A stretch of 15,486 bases of DNA from Candidatus Aminicenantota bacterium (GTDB taxonomy: Bacteria > Acidobacteriota > Aminicenantia > JAMOAD01): positions 1 to 15,486 of the forward strand of contig JAMOUT010000009.1 of the NCBI GenBank assembly GCA_027061995.1. Direction: 5' to 3'. The position numbers were made by a program, and so were the translations under genes. Positions within the stretch are counted from its first letter, which is position 1; the number at the start of each line of letters is the position of its first letter. The notes below the pieces were generated by a model. It had not been told where the DNA came from. It saw only the letters and a program-made list of their open reading frames with translations, and did no database searches. Positions 6,774 to 14,796 of this stretch are shown piece by piece.

Positions 6774-9721
6774 GAAAATTTGTTAAAAAAGGTTTTATTT
6801 TATCCATTGTTTTAATCATGTTTTTTATTTTTTCTTATAGCGGAGTAAAAAACATAGTAAAGAAGAAAACTATAGGTGTTTACGATAGCCTGAAATGGAA
6901 AAGCATAAGAGGGGTCAAATTATCCGATAATGGTGTGTGGTTCGGATATTCATTGGTTCCTAACTATGGGAAAAGTAAGACAATAATAAAAAATATTAAA
7001 ACCGATAAAGAGTATAAGTTTGATATCGGGAAAATAAATTCATATTACGGGAATAAAATAGAGTTTTCGGCTGACTCAAAATGGGTTGCTTTTTATATCC
7101 ATCCTGAAAAAGGAAAAAATAAAAAATCTTATAAAAAACTTGTTTTGCTGAATTTGAAAAATGGTGAAAAAAAGGAGTATAAAAAGATAAAGAGATTTTC
7201 GTTTTCTAAAGATAACCCTAATTGGATTGCAATATTAAGGGTAAATGATACTGTGAAAAAAGGAAAAAACAAAGGGAAAGGTTCTGATATGATTCTTATA
7301 AATTTGGCAAACAGTAATATATTTAATATAGGAAATGTATCTGATTATGCTTTTAATAAAAAGGGGAATTATTTTATATATATTATTGATGCTGATGATA
7401 TGATTGGAAACGGTGTGTATATCAGATATTTAAAAAACGGAATTTTGAAAACTCTTGATTCTGATAAAGCTGAATATAAATCAATTCATTGGGATAGGAA
7501 AAAAGATTATCTTACCGTGTTAAAAGGGAAGAAATCAGAAAAATGTAAAGATAATATATATGAAATTTTGGGTTTTAAATTTATAAAAGGGAAGAAAAAT
7601 CCTGCAAAATATATTATTTCAAAAGATAAGATTAATAATTTCCCGAAAGAGCTTGAGATAAGTCCCCATAGAACACCTTATTGGTCTGAAATTTATAATG
7701 CGATAGTATTCGGAATATATAAACCCGATAAAAAAGATGATAAAGATGATAAAGATGATAAAGATGATAAAAATATAGAAAAGGGCAATAAACCTAAAAA
7801 TGATAAGAAATCGAAAGAAAATACGAAAAATAGTGAAAAAACAGATAATAAAGATATAAAACAGGGAAAAACAGACAAAAACATAATAAAAAATAAGCCT
7901 GAAAAAGATTCATTGTTAAAAGATTTAAAACTGCCTTCACTTGTAATATGGCATTATAATGATAAAAGGCTTCAATCAATGCAAAAACTTCAATATGGAA
8001 AGGATAAGAATTACAGTTTCCTGTGTATATATCATTTTGATAAAAACAGATTCGTTCGATTAGCGGATGATAGTATCAAGGTTGTGGAGTTTTCTCCTAA
8101 GAAGAGAGTTGGAATAGGTTATGATAGATCAGAATATGAACTTGAAGCTAATCTTTCGGGAAAAAGATATTCGGATATCTATTCCATAGATGTATTAACG
8201 GGAAAAAGAAAACTTATTCTTAAAAAAATCAGATGGAGTTTTATGCCCTCTTATGACGGAAGAGCTCTATTGTATTATAAGAACGGAGAGTTTTATACTA
8301 TTTCAATGATAACAGGTAAAAGTTATAATATAACAAAGAATGTTCCAACTTCTTTTATCAATGCGGAGGATGATCACAATGTTAAGAATCCCCCTGTTTA
8401 TCAGTATGGTTTCGGGTGGTCAAGAGACGGAAAATATCTATTATTAACGGATGGTTGGGATATATGGAAAATAGACAGATTCGGAAAAAAATATAATAAT
8501 CTGACAATCAACGGGAAAAAAGATGGAATCAGATACAAGTATCCTTTTATTTTGGATAAGTATTTTAATGGTTTTGATAATAATAAACCTTTGTTTGTTT
8601 CCATGTATGGTGAATGGACAAAAAGAGGGGGGATAATTAAACTTAACCTTAAAAATCCGAGAAAAAGAGAGATTATTTATTTCGATGATGCGAATTATTC
8701 GGGGTTGATAAAAGCAAAGAGAGCCAATATTTTTTTGTATAGATATGAAACATACAAAGATTATCCCGATTATTATTTAACTGATTATGGATTTAAAACA
8801 AAGAAAAAGATTACGGATGCCAACCCTCAACAAAAAAATTATCTATGGGGAGCAGGCAGAATTCTTATAAATTATAAAAACAGTGAAGGTAAGAAACTTC
8901 AGGGAGCTCTGTTTTTACCCGCAAATTATGAAAAAGGGAAAAAATATCCTATGATAGTTTATATTTATGAAAAATTATCAAGATTCTTTAACAGATATCA
9001 GATGCCGAGAGAGTTCGGATTTAGTGCTTCGAGATATACGAGTAATGGATATGCTGTTCTCATGCCTGATATAGTATTCAGAGTCAATGACCCGGGTCGT
9101 TCTTCGGTGGATTGCATAAAAGCCGCTGTTCAATCCGCTATTTCAACGGGAATTATCGATAAAAACAGGGTAGGGATACACGGTCATTCTTGGGGAGGCT
9201 ATCAAACAGCCTATATTATAACCCAGACAAATATGTTCAAAGCGGCTGCTGCAGGAGCACCGTTAACTGACCTTATAAGCATGTATAGCTCAATATATTG
9301 GAATACAGGTTCGTGTAATCAACCGATCTTCGAGAGCAGTCAAGGCAGGTTCAAGGGTGGTTATTGGGATTACTTTGATGCATATAAAAGAAATTCTCCC
9401 GTTCATAATGTTAAAAAAGTCAAAACTCCTTTACTGCTTTTGCATAATAATAAAGATGGAGCTGTGGATTGGAATCAGGGTATCGAGTATTATAATACTT
9501 TAAGAAGACTTCATAAGTTTGTTATTATGCTTGAATATATAGGGGAAAATCACGGATTAAGAAAAAAAGAGAATAGGATAGATTACGGAATAAGGATGAA
9601 GGAATTTTTTGATCATTTCCTCAAAGGTAAACCCGCCCCCGGTTGGATGAAAAAGGGTGTTCCCTATCTGAAATTAAAAAAATATCTTAAAAAGAGAAAA
9701 AAGATAATTGATAAAATGTGA
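6770..9721 (+). CDS. Secreted S9-family serine peptidase (prolyl oligopeptidase/DPP-like)
   Basis: Large exported peptidase of 983 residues. I choose the ATG at 6770 over the in-frame ATG at 6758, because GGAG (6760-6763) sits six bases before 6770 and overlaps the earlier start. The N-terminus is a signal peptide (MRKFVKKG, then a hydrophobic core to about residue 22). Residues ~30-690 hold beta-propeller-like repeats (FSADSKWVAF, WSRDGKYLLLTDGWDIW). The C-terminal alpha/beta hydrolase has the triad Ser807 (GHSWGGY), Asp896 (NNKDGAVDW) and His928 (GENHGL), with spacing typical of S9. The tail EFFDHFLKGKPAPGWMKKGVPY resembles Bacteroidota S9 members. A Lys/Asp-rich low-complexity linker interrupts the propeller at about residues 320-384. 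It probably cleaves peptides outside the cytoplasm; specificity cannot be read from the sequence. Confidence 0.92.
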   Translation: MRKFVKKGFILSIVLIMFFIFSYSGVKNIVKKKTIGVYDSLKWKSIRGVKLSDNGVWFGYSLVPNYGKSKTIIKNIKTDKEYKFDIGKINSYYGNKIEFSADSKWVAFYIHPEKGKNKKSYKKLVLLNLKNGEKKEYKKIKRFSFSKDNPNWIAILRVNDTVKKGKNKGKGSDMILINLANSNIFNIGNVSDYAFNKKGNYFIYIIDADDMIGNGVYIRYLKNGILKTLDSDKAEYKSIHWDRKKDYLTVLKGKKSEKCKDNIYEILGFKFIKGKKNPAKYIISKDKINNFPKELEISPHRTPYWSEIYNAIVFGIYKPDKKDDKDDKDDKDDKNIEKGNKPKNDKKSKENTKNSEKTDNKDIKQGKTDKNIIKNKPEKDSLLKDLKLPSLVIWHYNDKRLQSMQKLQYGKDKNYSFLCIYHFDKNRFVRLADDSIKVVEFSPKKRVGIGYDRSEYELEANLSGKRYSDIYSIDVLTGKRKLILKKIRWSFMPSYDGRALLYYKNGEFYTISMITGKSYNITKNVPTSFINAEDDHNVKNPPVYQYGFGWSRDGKYLLLTDGWDIWKIDRFGKKYNNLTINGKKDGIRYKYPFILDKYFNGFDNNKPLFVSMYGEWTKRGGIIKLNLKNPRKREIIYFDDANYSGLIKAKRANIFLYRYETYKDYPDYYLTDYGFKTKKKITDANPQQKNYLWGAGRILINYKNSEGKKLQGALFLPANYEKGKKYPMIVYIYEKLSRFFNRYQMPREFGFSASRYTSNGYAVLMPDIVFRVNDPGRSSVDCIKAAVQSAISTGIIDKNRVGIHGHSWGGYQTAYIITQTNMFKAAAAGAPLTDLISMYSSIYWNTGSCNQPIFESSQGRFKGGYWDYFDAYKRNSPVHNVKKVKTPLLLLHNNKDGAVDWNQGIEYYNTLRRLHKFVIMLEYIGENHGLRKKENRIDYGIRMKEFFDHFLKGKPAPGWMKKGVPYLKLKKYLKKRKKIIDKM
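7736..7771 (+). repeat. Tandem 9-bp repeat coding for (DDK)4 in the S9 peptidase
   Basis: Four perfect copies of GATGATAAA in tandem encode Asp-Asp-Lys four times, starting at residue 323. They open a ~65-residue lysine/aspartate/asparagine-rich linker lying between propeller blades. It stays in frame, as any 9-bp slippage would. Copy number may vary between strains. Confidence 0.9.
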
Positions 9722-9757
9722 TTTATCCTTATAAAATAAGTTGAATAATCACTAATT

Positions 9758-10459
9758 ATGAATAATATTGATAAATTGAAAAAGATATCAGGTATAAATA
9801 TAGAGAAAATTATTACTTCAAGGAGAAAAACAATAGGTTTGCAAATAACGGAAAAAGCGGAACTTATAATCAGAATTCCGTTTGGGACAAAAGATGAAAC
9901 AATAATAAAGATAATTGAAAAGCATAAAAAATGGATTAATAAAAAAAGGGAAGAGATTATCGGAAGAAATCTCGAATTTGTTCCCAAAAGATTTTTTGAA
10001 GGGGAAAGTTTTTTATATTTGGGTAAAAATTACCCTTTGAAAATCTCAAAATATCAGAGTGAATATTTAAGATTTGATAATGATTCTTTTATCTTAAAAG
10101 AAAACACGGCTGAATCAAAGAGGATATTCATGGATTGGTATAAAAAGAAAGGGTATGAAATAATTCGTGAAAGGGTAAATCATTATGCTTTAAAATATGG
10201 GTTTAGGTATAATAATATTAAGATAACCGGAGCAAATAAAAGATGGGGCTCATGTTCTTTTAAAGGAAACCTGAATTTTTCATGGAGATTAATTATGGCT
10301 CCTTTACCTATAATTGATTATGTTGTTGTTCATGAACTTTCCCATACAAAAGAGAAAAATCACGGTAAAAAATTTTGGCGAATTGTTTCATCGATTATCC
10401 CCGATTATAAGGAAAAGGAGAGATGGCTCAAACTAAAGGGCTATCTTCTGAAATTATAA
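9758..10459 (+). CDS. YgjP/DUF45-type zinc metallopeptidase
   Basis: This 233-residue protein has the full motif set of the YgjP-like metallopeptidase domain (Pfam DUF45, M48-like): KRWGSCSFKGNLNFSWRLIMAP, then YVVVHELSH with the zinc-binding His192-Glu193-xx-His196 and third ligand His202 in EKNHGKKFW. There is no signal peptide or membrane segment, so it is cytoplasmic. Length is usual for the family. E. coli YgjP has been reported to have UTP pyrophosphatase activity, but peptidase activity is not well established for the family, so I give no gene symbol. It starts 36 bp after the S9 peptidase stop. No Shine-Dalgarno sequence is visible before the ATG, so it is probably the second gene of that transcript. 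Confidence 0.9.
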   Translation: MNNIDKLKKISGINIEKIITSRRKTIGLQITEKAELIIRIPFGTKDETIIKIIEKHKKWINKKREEIIGRNLEFVPKRFFEGESFLYLGKNYPLKISKYQSEYLRFDNDSFILKENTAESKRIFMDWYKKKGYEIIRERVNHYALKYGFRYNNIKITGANKRWGSCSFKGNLNFSWRLIMAPLPIIDYVVVHELSHTKEKNHGKKFWRIVSSIIPDYKEKERWLKLKGYLLKL

Positions 10460-10508
10460 TAAAATACACTTAATCTATCCTTTCATTGTTAAAGTCGGTA
10501 ATATATCT
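10460..10508. other. Short convergent spacer
   Basis: These 49 bp separate the converging YgjP-like gene and antiporter gene. I see no GC-rich hairpin or T-run that would act as a terminator. Confidence 0.4.
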
Positions 10509-11819
10509 TTATAAGGTTGGAATATCCTGTTTTACCATAGCCTCTTTCCCTTTAATTAGAGCCCATTTAAAAGCTATAGGCCCGAAGATCTGATTTAATA
10601 TTATCCCTCCGAGAGCAATATCCTTTATAATGGTTCCTCCGGCGGGAAATTTTGTCTCTATAATATTCAAAAATCCGATTGTTAAGCCGGCTTGTCCGAG
10701 AAAACCCACCCAGCTAAGATATTTGATTTTATTACCTTCTTTGTTAATGAGAGCTCCGAAATAGGTTCCTATAAAGATGGAGCCTCCTCTTATCAATACA
10801 TAGATAAGTGCGTAAACCCAATATTTTTTCAGGGTTATCATATTCAAATCAGCTCCCGTTATTGTGAAAAACAGAATGAAAATCGGAAGAGATATCTCTT
10901 TCAATGATGTTAGAAATTTTTCCCTTATATCACTGAAAAGGTTCGTGGTTAAAAGACCTGCAACCATGCATGTTAGTAAAAAATGAAAGTGGAATTGATA
11001 ATAAAATCCCGTTATTATGAAAGATAATATTAATATGAAAAGAATCCCCTGTTTTTTTACATACCTGTAATAGAGTGCAATTAAAAAACTTATACCTATA
11101 CCTATTCCTATTGCTATCAATATTTCAAGTATAAGATGGAAAAAAACAGCAAGATTTAAACCTTCACCCCCCGAAGCTATTTTTACGGAAAAAGAGAGTG
11201 AAACAGTAAATAGGATGATTATAATTACATCTTTTAGTATCGTTATTGCCAAAACAAGGTCGGTCATATGGCCTTTTGATTTTGTTTCCATTATTATAGC
11301 AATCGTGGTTGAAGGTGAGTTTGCCGTTGCAATGGTTCCGAGAAGAATTGAAAATGCAAGGCTTAAAGGGGAAATCATATTTGATTGAACGAGTGAAGGA
11401 AGAATGAAAAATCGTAGTAAAAAATAGAATACACCTATTGTTATGATAAAAGTGCTTAAAACCTGTAGATTAACGATTGTTAATATTGATTTTATTTTTT
11501 TCTTTATTGAGTGATAATCAATTTCTCCACCAGCGGAAAAAGCTATTATCGAAAGTGCTATCTCATTTATTAGGTCAAGTGACTTAATGTTTTGGACAGT
11601 TATAAGTTTAAGAAAAAAGGGACCGATTAATATACCCGTTAAAAGATAACCTGTTATCATCGGGATTTTAAATTTTGCGCCGAATTTACCGAGAAAATAT
11701 GCGACAATTAATATAAGTCCGAATATCATCGTTAATTCCCCCGAAGGAGAGGAGGAAAAACTTAATCTTGAAAATTTTAAAAGATAGAATAATCCGATTA
11801 TTATAATTGTTATTATCAT
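10509..11819 (-). CDS. CPA2-family cation/proton antiporter (catalytic partner)
   Basis: This 436-residue inner-membrane protein has about 12-13 hydrophobic segments and the CPA2 layout (KefB/NapA/GerN type). Features include FKIPMITGYLLTGILIGP near residues 50-67, IAFSAGGEID at 92-101, and ATANSPST at 164-171 where relatives have the broken-helix TDP motif. LVLAITILKDV follows, with Asp197 at the conserved ion-binding aspartate. The preceding position, usually Asp, Asn or Gln, is Lys196, which is unusual. An Arg (344) occupies the conserved basic position of the later core helix (YVLIRGGSIFIG). There is no C-terminal TrkA or KTN domain. Its ATG overlaps the stop of the upstream gene (ATGA, 11816-11819). 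The exchanged ion (Na+, K+ or other) cannot be told. Confidence 0.82.
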   Translation of the reverse strand: MIITIIIIGLFYLLKFSRLSFSSSPSGELTMIFGLILIVAYFLGKFGAKFKIPMITGYLLTGILIGPFFLKLITVQNIKSLDLINEIALSIIAFSAGGEIDYHSIKKKIKSILTIVNLQVLSTFIITIGVFYFLLRFFILPSLVQSNMISPLSLAFSILLGTIATANSPSTTIAIIMETKSKGHMTDLVLAITILKDVIIIILFTVSLSFSVKIASGGEGLNLAVFFHLILEILIAIGIGIGISFLIALYYRYVKKQGILFILILSFIITGFYYQFHFHFLLTCMVAGLLTTNLFSDIREKFLTSLKEISLPIFILFFTITGADLNMITLKKYWVYALIYVLIRGGSIFIGTYFGALINKEGNKIKYLSWVGFLGQAGLTIGFLNIIETKFPAGGTIIKDIALGGIILNQIFGPIAFKWALIKGKEAMVKQDIPTL

Positions 11820-12964
11820 AATATTCTCTCTTTTTTCTTATGAAATAGTCCGCTTATTGTCTCATTAATTAATACTGATATTATGGTGATAGTAAGAAAA
11901 GTTTCTCCGGTTTTCGGCAAAATAAAATATGCGGATAATGAAACCGGGATTGCAAGTGTCCCGAGAGGAAGAAGATACAATAAATTTGATTTATATCCTA
12001 ATGTTTTCAGAAAAAAATGAAATAAAACTCTTGAGAAAAATCTGATTGTGAGGAATAGCACACTTACTATTAATAATTCCGATGAATAATGGGAAGGGAT
12101 GAATACAGCAAAAATTATTAATATTATATAAACTGGTTTTTCAAAGGAGATAAGATGGGGTGTGAGCTTAAATTCCTGTATTCTGTAAGGAAGATTTATA
12201 TAAATAAATCCGAGAAAAGCTGCAAGGCTTATTGCGGCAACACCCGAGAAAACGGCAATACCTCCGGAAAAAGCGAGAATACCTATTGTTATTGTTTGAA
12301 TTTCTTCGATCTTCATTTTTGAATTTAACAGAGAATAGAGAATCAGACTTAAAATAAGTGTTAAAAATATAAGAACAAGAGTTAAATCAATATTAATGGT
12401 TGAGATTCTTATATCTATGTTTTTAAAAAAAAGAAGTCCGAGAAAAATAAGAGATAAAAAATTACTTATGCCGGAAATAATAAAATATCTGCTTTTTTCA
12501 TCTTTATTTTTAATATTAAAAAAATAAAAATAAAACGGAGTTGAAAGAAGAGATATAATGGATAAAAATTTGATTAATTTTATGTTCAAACCTATGTTTG
12601 AATAATTATTTATAAATGATAATCCGTAAAAAACAGTCAGATATGAGATTAAGCAATAAAATATAATAAGGAGATAAAATTTAACCGGATATTTTATAAG
12701 TTCTCTTAAAACTATATTTGCCCCGGAAAGAAATCCTATATAAACGATTAAAAATATTAAAAAGGGGGAGATATAATAAAGATTTTTCCCTGTAAATACA
12801 TCTTTAAATCCCCAAGCAATCAGTAAACCTATAAGGATATAAGAGATTCCCGAGATATTAAGATATGAGATGAATGAACCTTTTTTCCTGTTTATTTTTG
12901 AACTCAAAAAGGCAAAAACAAGAAGAATTGTAAAAAAGATAATTATTTTCAGGAAATCATTCAT
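11816..12964 (-). CDS. Degenerate CPA2-like membrane protein, partner of the downstream antiporter
   Basis: This 382-residue protein is almost entirely transmembrane. It aligns by eye with CPA2 antiporters: GFLSGANIVLRELIKYP (77-93) matches the usual F-x-G-x-E-x-d-x-x-x-L segment. FSGGIAVFSGVAAISLAAFLGFIYINLPYR (232-261) matches the 'G.saalGAFlAGl.l...y' helix. A C-terminal VLINETISGLF matches ILNQIFGPIAF of its neighbour. In the core helix, where the ion-binding Asp-Asp or Asn-Asp should be, it has Ser167-Asn168 (SGISNFLSLIF). The broken-helix TDP is replaced by LLSTPFYF, while a basic residue (Arg308) remains in the later core helix. I infer a non-catalytic paralog that forms a heteromer with the overlapping downstream gene product. 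It could instead be a rapidly diverging independent transporter. Confidence 0.65.
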   Translation of the reverse strand: MNDFLKIIIFFTILLVFAFLSSKINRKKGSFISYLNISGISYILIGLLIAWGFKDVFTGKNLYYISPFLIFLIVYIGFLSGANIVLRELIKYPVKFYLLIIFYCLISYLTVFYGLSFINNYSNIGLNIKLIKFLSIISLLSTPFYFYFFNIKNKDEKSRYFIISGISNFLSLIFLGLLFFKNIDIRISTINIDLTLVLIFLTLILSLILYSLLNSKMKIEEIQTITIGILAFSGGIAVFSGVAAISLAAFLGFIYINLPYRIQEFKLTPHLISFEKPVYIILIIFAVFIPSHYSSELLIVSVLFLTIRFFSRVLFHFFLKTLGYKSNLLYLLPLGTLAIPVSLSAYFILPKTGETFLTITIISVLINETISGLFHKKKERIL

Positions 12965-13033
12965 ATTAGATAATATTAATTTACGGAGATTAAATCAAGT
13001 GGTAAATTCCATTCCCCTGAAAATCGAATAATA

Positions 13034-13047
13034 ACTGTAAAAACAGT
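13034..13047. promoter_or_regulatory. Short inverted repeat upstream of the antiporter pair
   Basis: ACTGT (13034-13038) and ACAGT (13043-13047) flank AAAA as a perfect 5-bp inverted repeat. It lies about 70 bp before the minus-strand start at 12964 and next to a possible minus-strand -10 box, TATACT (13065-13060), so it may be an operator. It is short enough to be chance. Confidence 0.25.
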
Positions 13048-13141
13048 GGAAAAATTCGGAGTATATAATAAAAAGCTGTCAATCTATTTCAGGACAAGAC
13101 ATTTTGGACAATACTAAATATCTATGATAGCATATGTTTAC

Positions 13142-13173
13142 AATATTATTGGCCGATAATCGGAAATAATATT
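13142..13173. promoter_or_regulatory. Two-part palindrome, candidate operator of the split permease genes
   Basis: Outer arms AATATTATT (13142-13150) and AATAATATT (13165-13173) are perfect reverse complements. Inner arms CCGAT (13153-13157) and ATCGG (13159-13163) are likewise, around a single central A. The only unpaired bases are GG on the left and A on the right. A TATGAT (13174-13179) follows immediately and could be the -10 box, so the palindrome would cover the -35 and spacer and suit a dimeric repressor or activator. In RNA it would form a 14-pair hairpin, but no T-run follows it on the plus strand. Confidence 0.45.
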
Positions 13174-13219
13174 TATGATTAATAAATTTTATATGGAAAA
13201 ATAAGGTGCTTTAAAGATT

Positions 13220-13702
13220 ATGAATGCAACGACAATATTTATTAATATTTTTGCTTTGCTTTGTCTGATATTAGCATTAATCAAAGATAAAAATAAAGCG
13301 AAAAAGGCTTTGATTATAGCTGCAACCTCATTATTTCGTATTATTCCCACTATTCTGATTATCATACTTATTATAGGTTTACTATTGGGATTTGTGCCTC
13401 AAAGCAGAATCTCAATAATTGTCGGTGAACAGGCGGGTATTTTGGGAGTATTTATCATCGCATTATTCGGAGCGATTTTGCATATCCCCTCTTTAATCTC
13501 TTTTCCCTTGGCATCTTCTTTATTAAGAAGCGGAGCATCCTATACATCCGTTGCCGTATTTATTACCACTCTAACCATGATTGGATTTGTTACACTCCCC
13601 TTGGAGATAAAGGAATTGGGAAAGAAGATTGCTTTTCTTAGAAATGGTTTAAGTTTTATAATTGCAATAATTATAGGTATTATCATCGGGATTATTTTAT
13701 GA
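13220..13702 (+). CDS. Half-size permease, first subunit (ArsP/YraQ-like)
   Basis: This 160-residue membrane protein has about four to five hydrophobic helices. It resembles one half of the DUF318/ArsP_1-type predicted permeases (YraQ family). The conserved core is GAILHIPSLISFPLASSLLRSGASYTSVAVF (about residues 80-110), followed by TLPLEIKELGKK. Paired short permeases of this kind are known to me from Clostridia and Archaea. The transported substrate is not established; relatives are linked to organoarsenicals or thiol/metal export. AAGGTG at 13203-13208 precedes the ATG. The stop overlaps the second permease gene in an ATGA (13699-13702), so the two products are probably made in equal amounts and assemble together. 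Confidence 0.75.
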   Translation: MNATTIFINIFALLCLILALIKDKNKAKKALIIAATSLFRIIPTILIIILIIGLLLGFVPQSRISIIVGEQAGILGVFIIALFGAILHIPSLISFPLASSLLRSGASYTSVAVFITTLTMIGFVTLPLEIKELGKKIAFLRNGLSFIIAIIIGIIIGIIL

Positions 13703-14274
13703 AAAAGCATATTGAAAAGAAAAAAATGCAAAAAAAAGGGATAAAGCGGGATATAATTATCTTTGTGTTTTTTTTTGTTTTTACAATAATTTTACTGTCG
13801 ATTTTTCCTGATAAAAAAAATGTGATTTTAAAAATATCATGGAACTTTTTTCTTGAGATGATTTTAATACTTCCTGCCGTAATGATATTAATGGGGCTTT
13901 TCAGCGTATTTATACATAGGGAAACTGTTGTAAAATATCTCGGTAAAGCGGGAGGAATAAAAGCAGTTTTTCTCGGTATTTTAATGGGAGCATTGCCAAC
14001 CGGTCCCCTTTATGTGGCTTTTCCCATAGCTTCGGCATTAATGAAAAAAGGTGCGAAAATATCATCCGTGATAGCTTTTCTCTCTGCATGGGCTTGTATA
14101 AAAATACCTCAAGAGATGGTAGAGCTTCAATTTTTAGGAGCCAAGTTTATGATTGCTAGACTTGTTTTAACAATTGTTTTTGTAATAATAATGGGTATAT
14201 TGATAGAAAAATTAATTGAATGGAGTGATGAAAATAAAAAAAATATGGGAGGCGAAAAAAATGCGAGTATTTAA
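13699..14274 (+). CDS. Half-size permease, second subunit (ArsP/YraQ-like)
   Basis: This 191-residue membrane protein has a basic N-terminus (MKKHIEKKKMQKKG) and about five helices. Its core, GALPTGPLYVAFPIASALMKKGAKISSVIAF (about residues 94-124), aligns directly with the core of the preceding protein (shared FP-x-AS-x-L, GA, SV and F). The following KIPQEMVELQFLGAKFMIAR aligns with TLPLEIKELGKKIAFLR. The two are therefore homologous halves that together would make one pseudo-symmetric permease of about 350 residues, the size of single-chain ArsP-like proteins. A lone cysteine in SAWACIKIP lies in a core helix and could matter if the substrate is thiophilic. The cupin gene begins inside its 3' end. 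Confidence 0.75.
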   Translation: MKKHIEKKKMQKKGIKRDIIIFVFFFVFTIILLSIFPDKKNVILKISWNFFLEMILILPAVMILMGLFSVFIHRETVVKYLGKAGGIKAVFLGILMGALPTGPLYVAFPIASALMKKGAKISSVIAFLSAWACIKIPQEMVELQFLGAKFMIARLVLTIVFVIIMGILIEKLIEWSDENKKNMGGEKNASI

Positions 14275-14566
14275 TCTTAAGAAAATGAAAGTCTATCCGT
14301 ATGAAGAAAGGGATAAAAATGTTTTTTATAAAGCGGAGGAATTCAAGGTAAGAATTATAGAGCTTCCCCCCGACGGGAAAATGCCTGTTTGTGAAATGGA
14401 TTCTTATGTTATTTTTAATATTATTAAAGGCTCCGCTGAAATAATGGTTAATGATGAAAAAGCTTATATTAAAGAGGGGGAATCTATTATTACAAAACCT
14501 GCGACAATATCAATGAAAACCGAAGAGGGGGTTAAAATAATGGGAATACAGATAATGAAAAAATAA
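14261..14566 (+). CDS. Small single-domain cupin, histidine-free
   Basis: This is a 101-residue cytoplasmic protein. I start it at ATG 14261, because GGGAGG (14247-14252) precedes it by eight bases; the frame extends upstream to a TTG at 14216 without a ribosome site. The start lies 14 bp inside the permease gene. Cupin beta-barrel motifs are visible: ELPPDGKMPVCEMDSYVIFNIIKGSAEIMVNDEKAYI (about 34-70), then EGESIITKPATISMKTEEGVKIMGIQI. The usual HxH and E metal ligands of motif 1 are absent, and the protein has no histidine at all; Cys44, Met46 and Asp47 occupy that area. It could bind a ligand without metal, or a soft metal through Cys/Met. Gene overlap suggests it senses or handles the permease substrate. 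Confidence 0.75.
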   Translation: MRVFNLKKMKVYPYEERDKNVFYKAEEFKVRIIELPPDGKMPVCEMDSYVIFNIIKGSAEIMVNDEKAYIKEGESIITKPATISMKTEEGVKIMGIQIMKK

Positions 14567-14796
14567 AAATTATCAGGAAAAAATGAAAGAGAGGCTGGAT
14601 TATTTTAAGAGGAGTTTCTTTAATTATTGTTCATATATAGTCAATAAAAATACTTCATACTTTTCTAAAAAATAACAATGAACAAATACGGAGTTTTATT
14701 TTAGGAATGTAAAAGATTGTTGAATAATAGATAAAAAGGAATCAAGAAAAATTGGTGTTGTTATTTACAAGCAGCGTAGCATTTTTATGTTTTATC

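Larger units (their letters stand above)
12965..13219. other. Divergent control region between antiporter pair and split permease
   Basis: These 255 bp hold the start-side regions of both units. I see two inverted repeats (13034-13047 and 13142-13173, listed separately). A TATACT on the minus strand (13065-13060) and a TATGAT on the plus strand (13174-13179) could be -10 boxes. No long ORF or structured RNA is recognisable. Confidence 0.5.

Noticed and set aside
7693-8604. Minus-strand open frames inside the S9 peptidase gene, one Ser/Leu-rich
   Set aside because: They are antisense reflections of the lysine/aspartate-rich coding region and have no independent support.
9664-9987. 107-codon minus-strand frame across the S9 end and YgjP start
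   Set aside because: Its hydrophobic look comes from reading A-rich Lys/Ile codons backwards; it overlaps two well-supported genes.
10692-10907. 71-codon plus-strand frame inside the antiporter gene
   Set aside because: Antisense to conserved antiporter sequence, with no ribosome site and no family resemblance.
13540-13731. 63-codon minus-strand frame over the permease junction
   Set aside because: Antisense to two conserved permease halves; its Ile/Pro pattern simply mirrors the membrane helices.
14216-14260. TTG start extending the cupin by 15 residues
   Set aside because: GGGAGG sits at the right distance from ATG 14261, and the extension has no cupin character.
14583-14675. 30-codon ORF (MKERLDYFKR...) shortly after the cupin gene, with AGGA before its ATG
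   Set aside because: A weak ribosome site, short length and no recognisable features; chance is the simpler explanation in this A/T-rich stretch.
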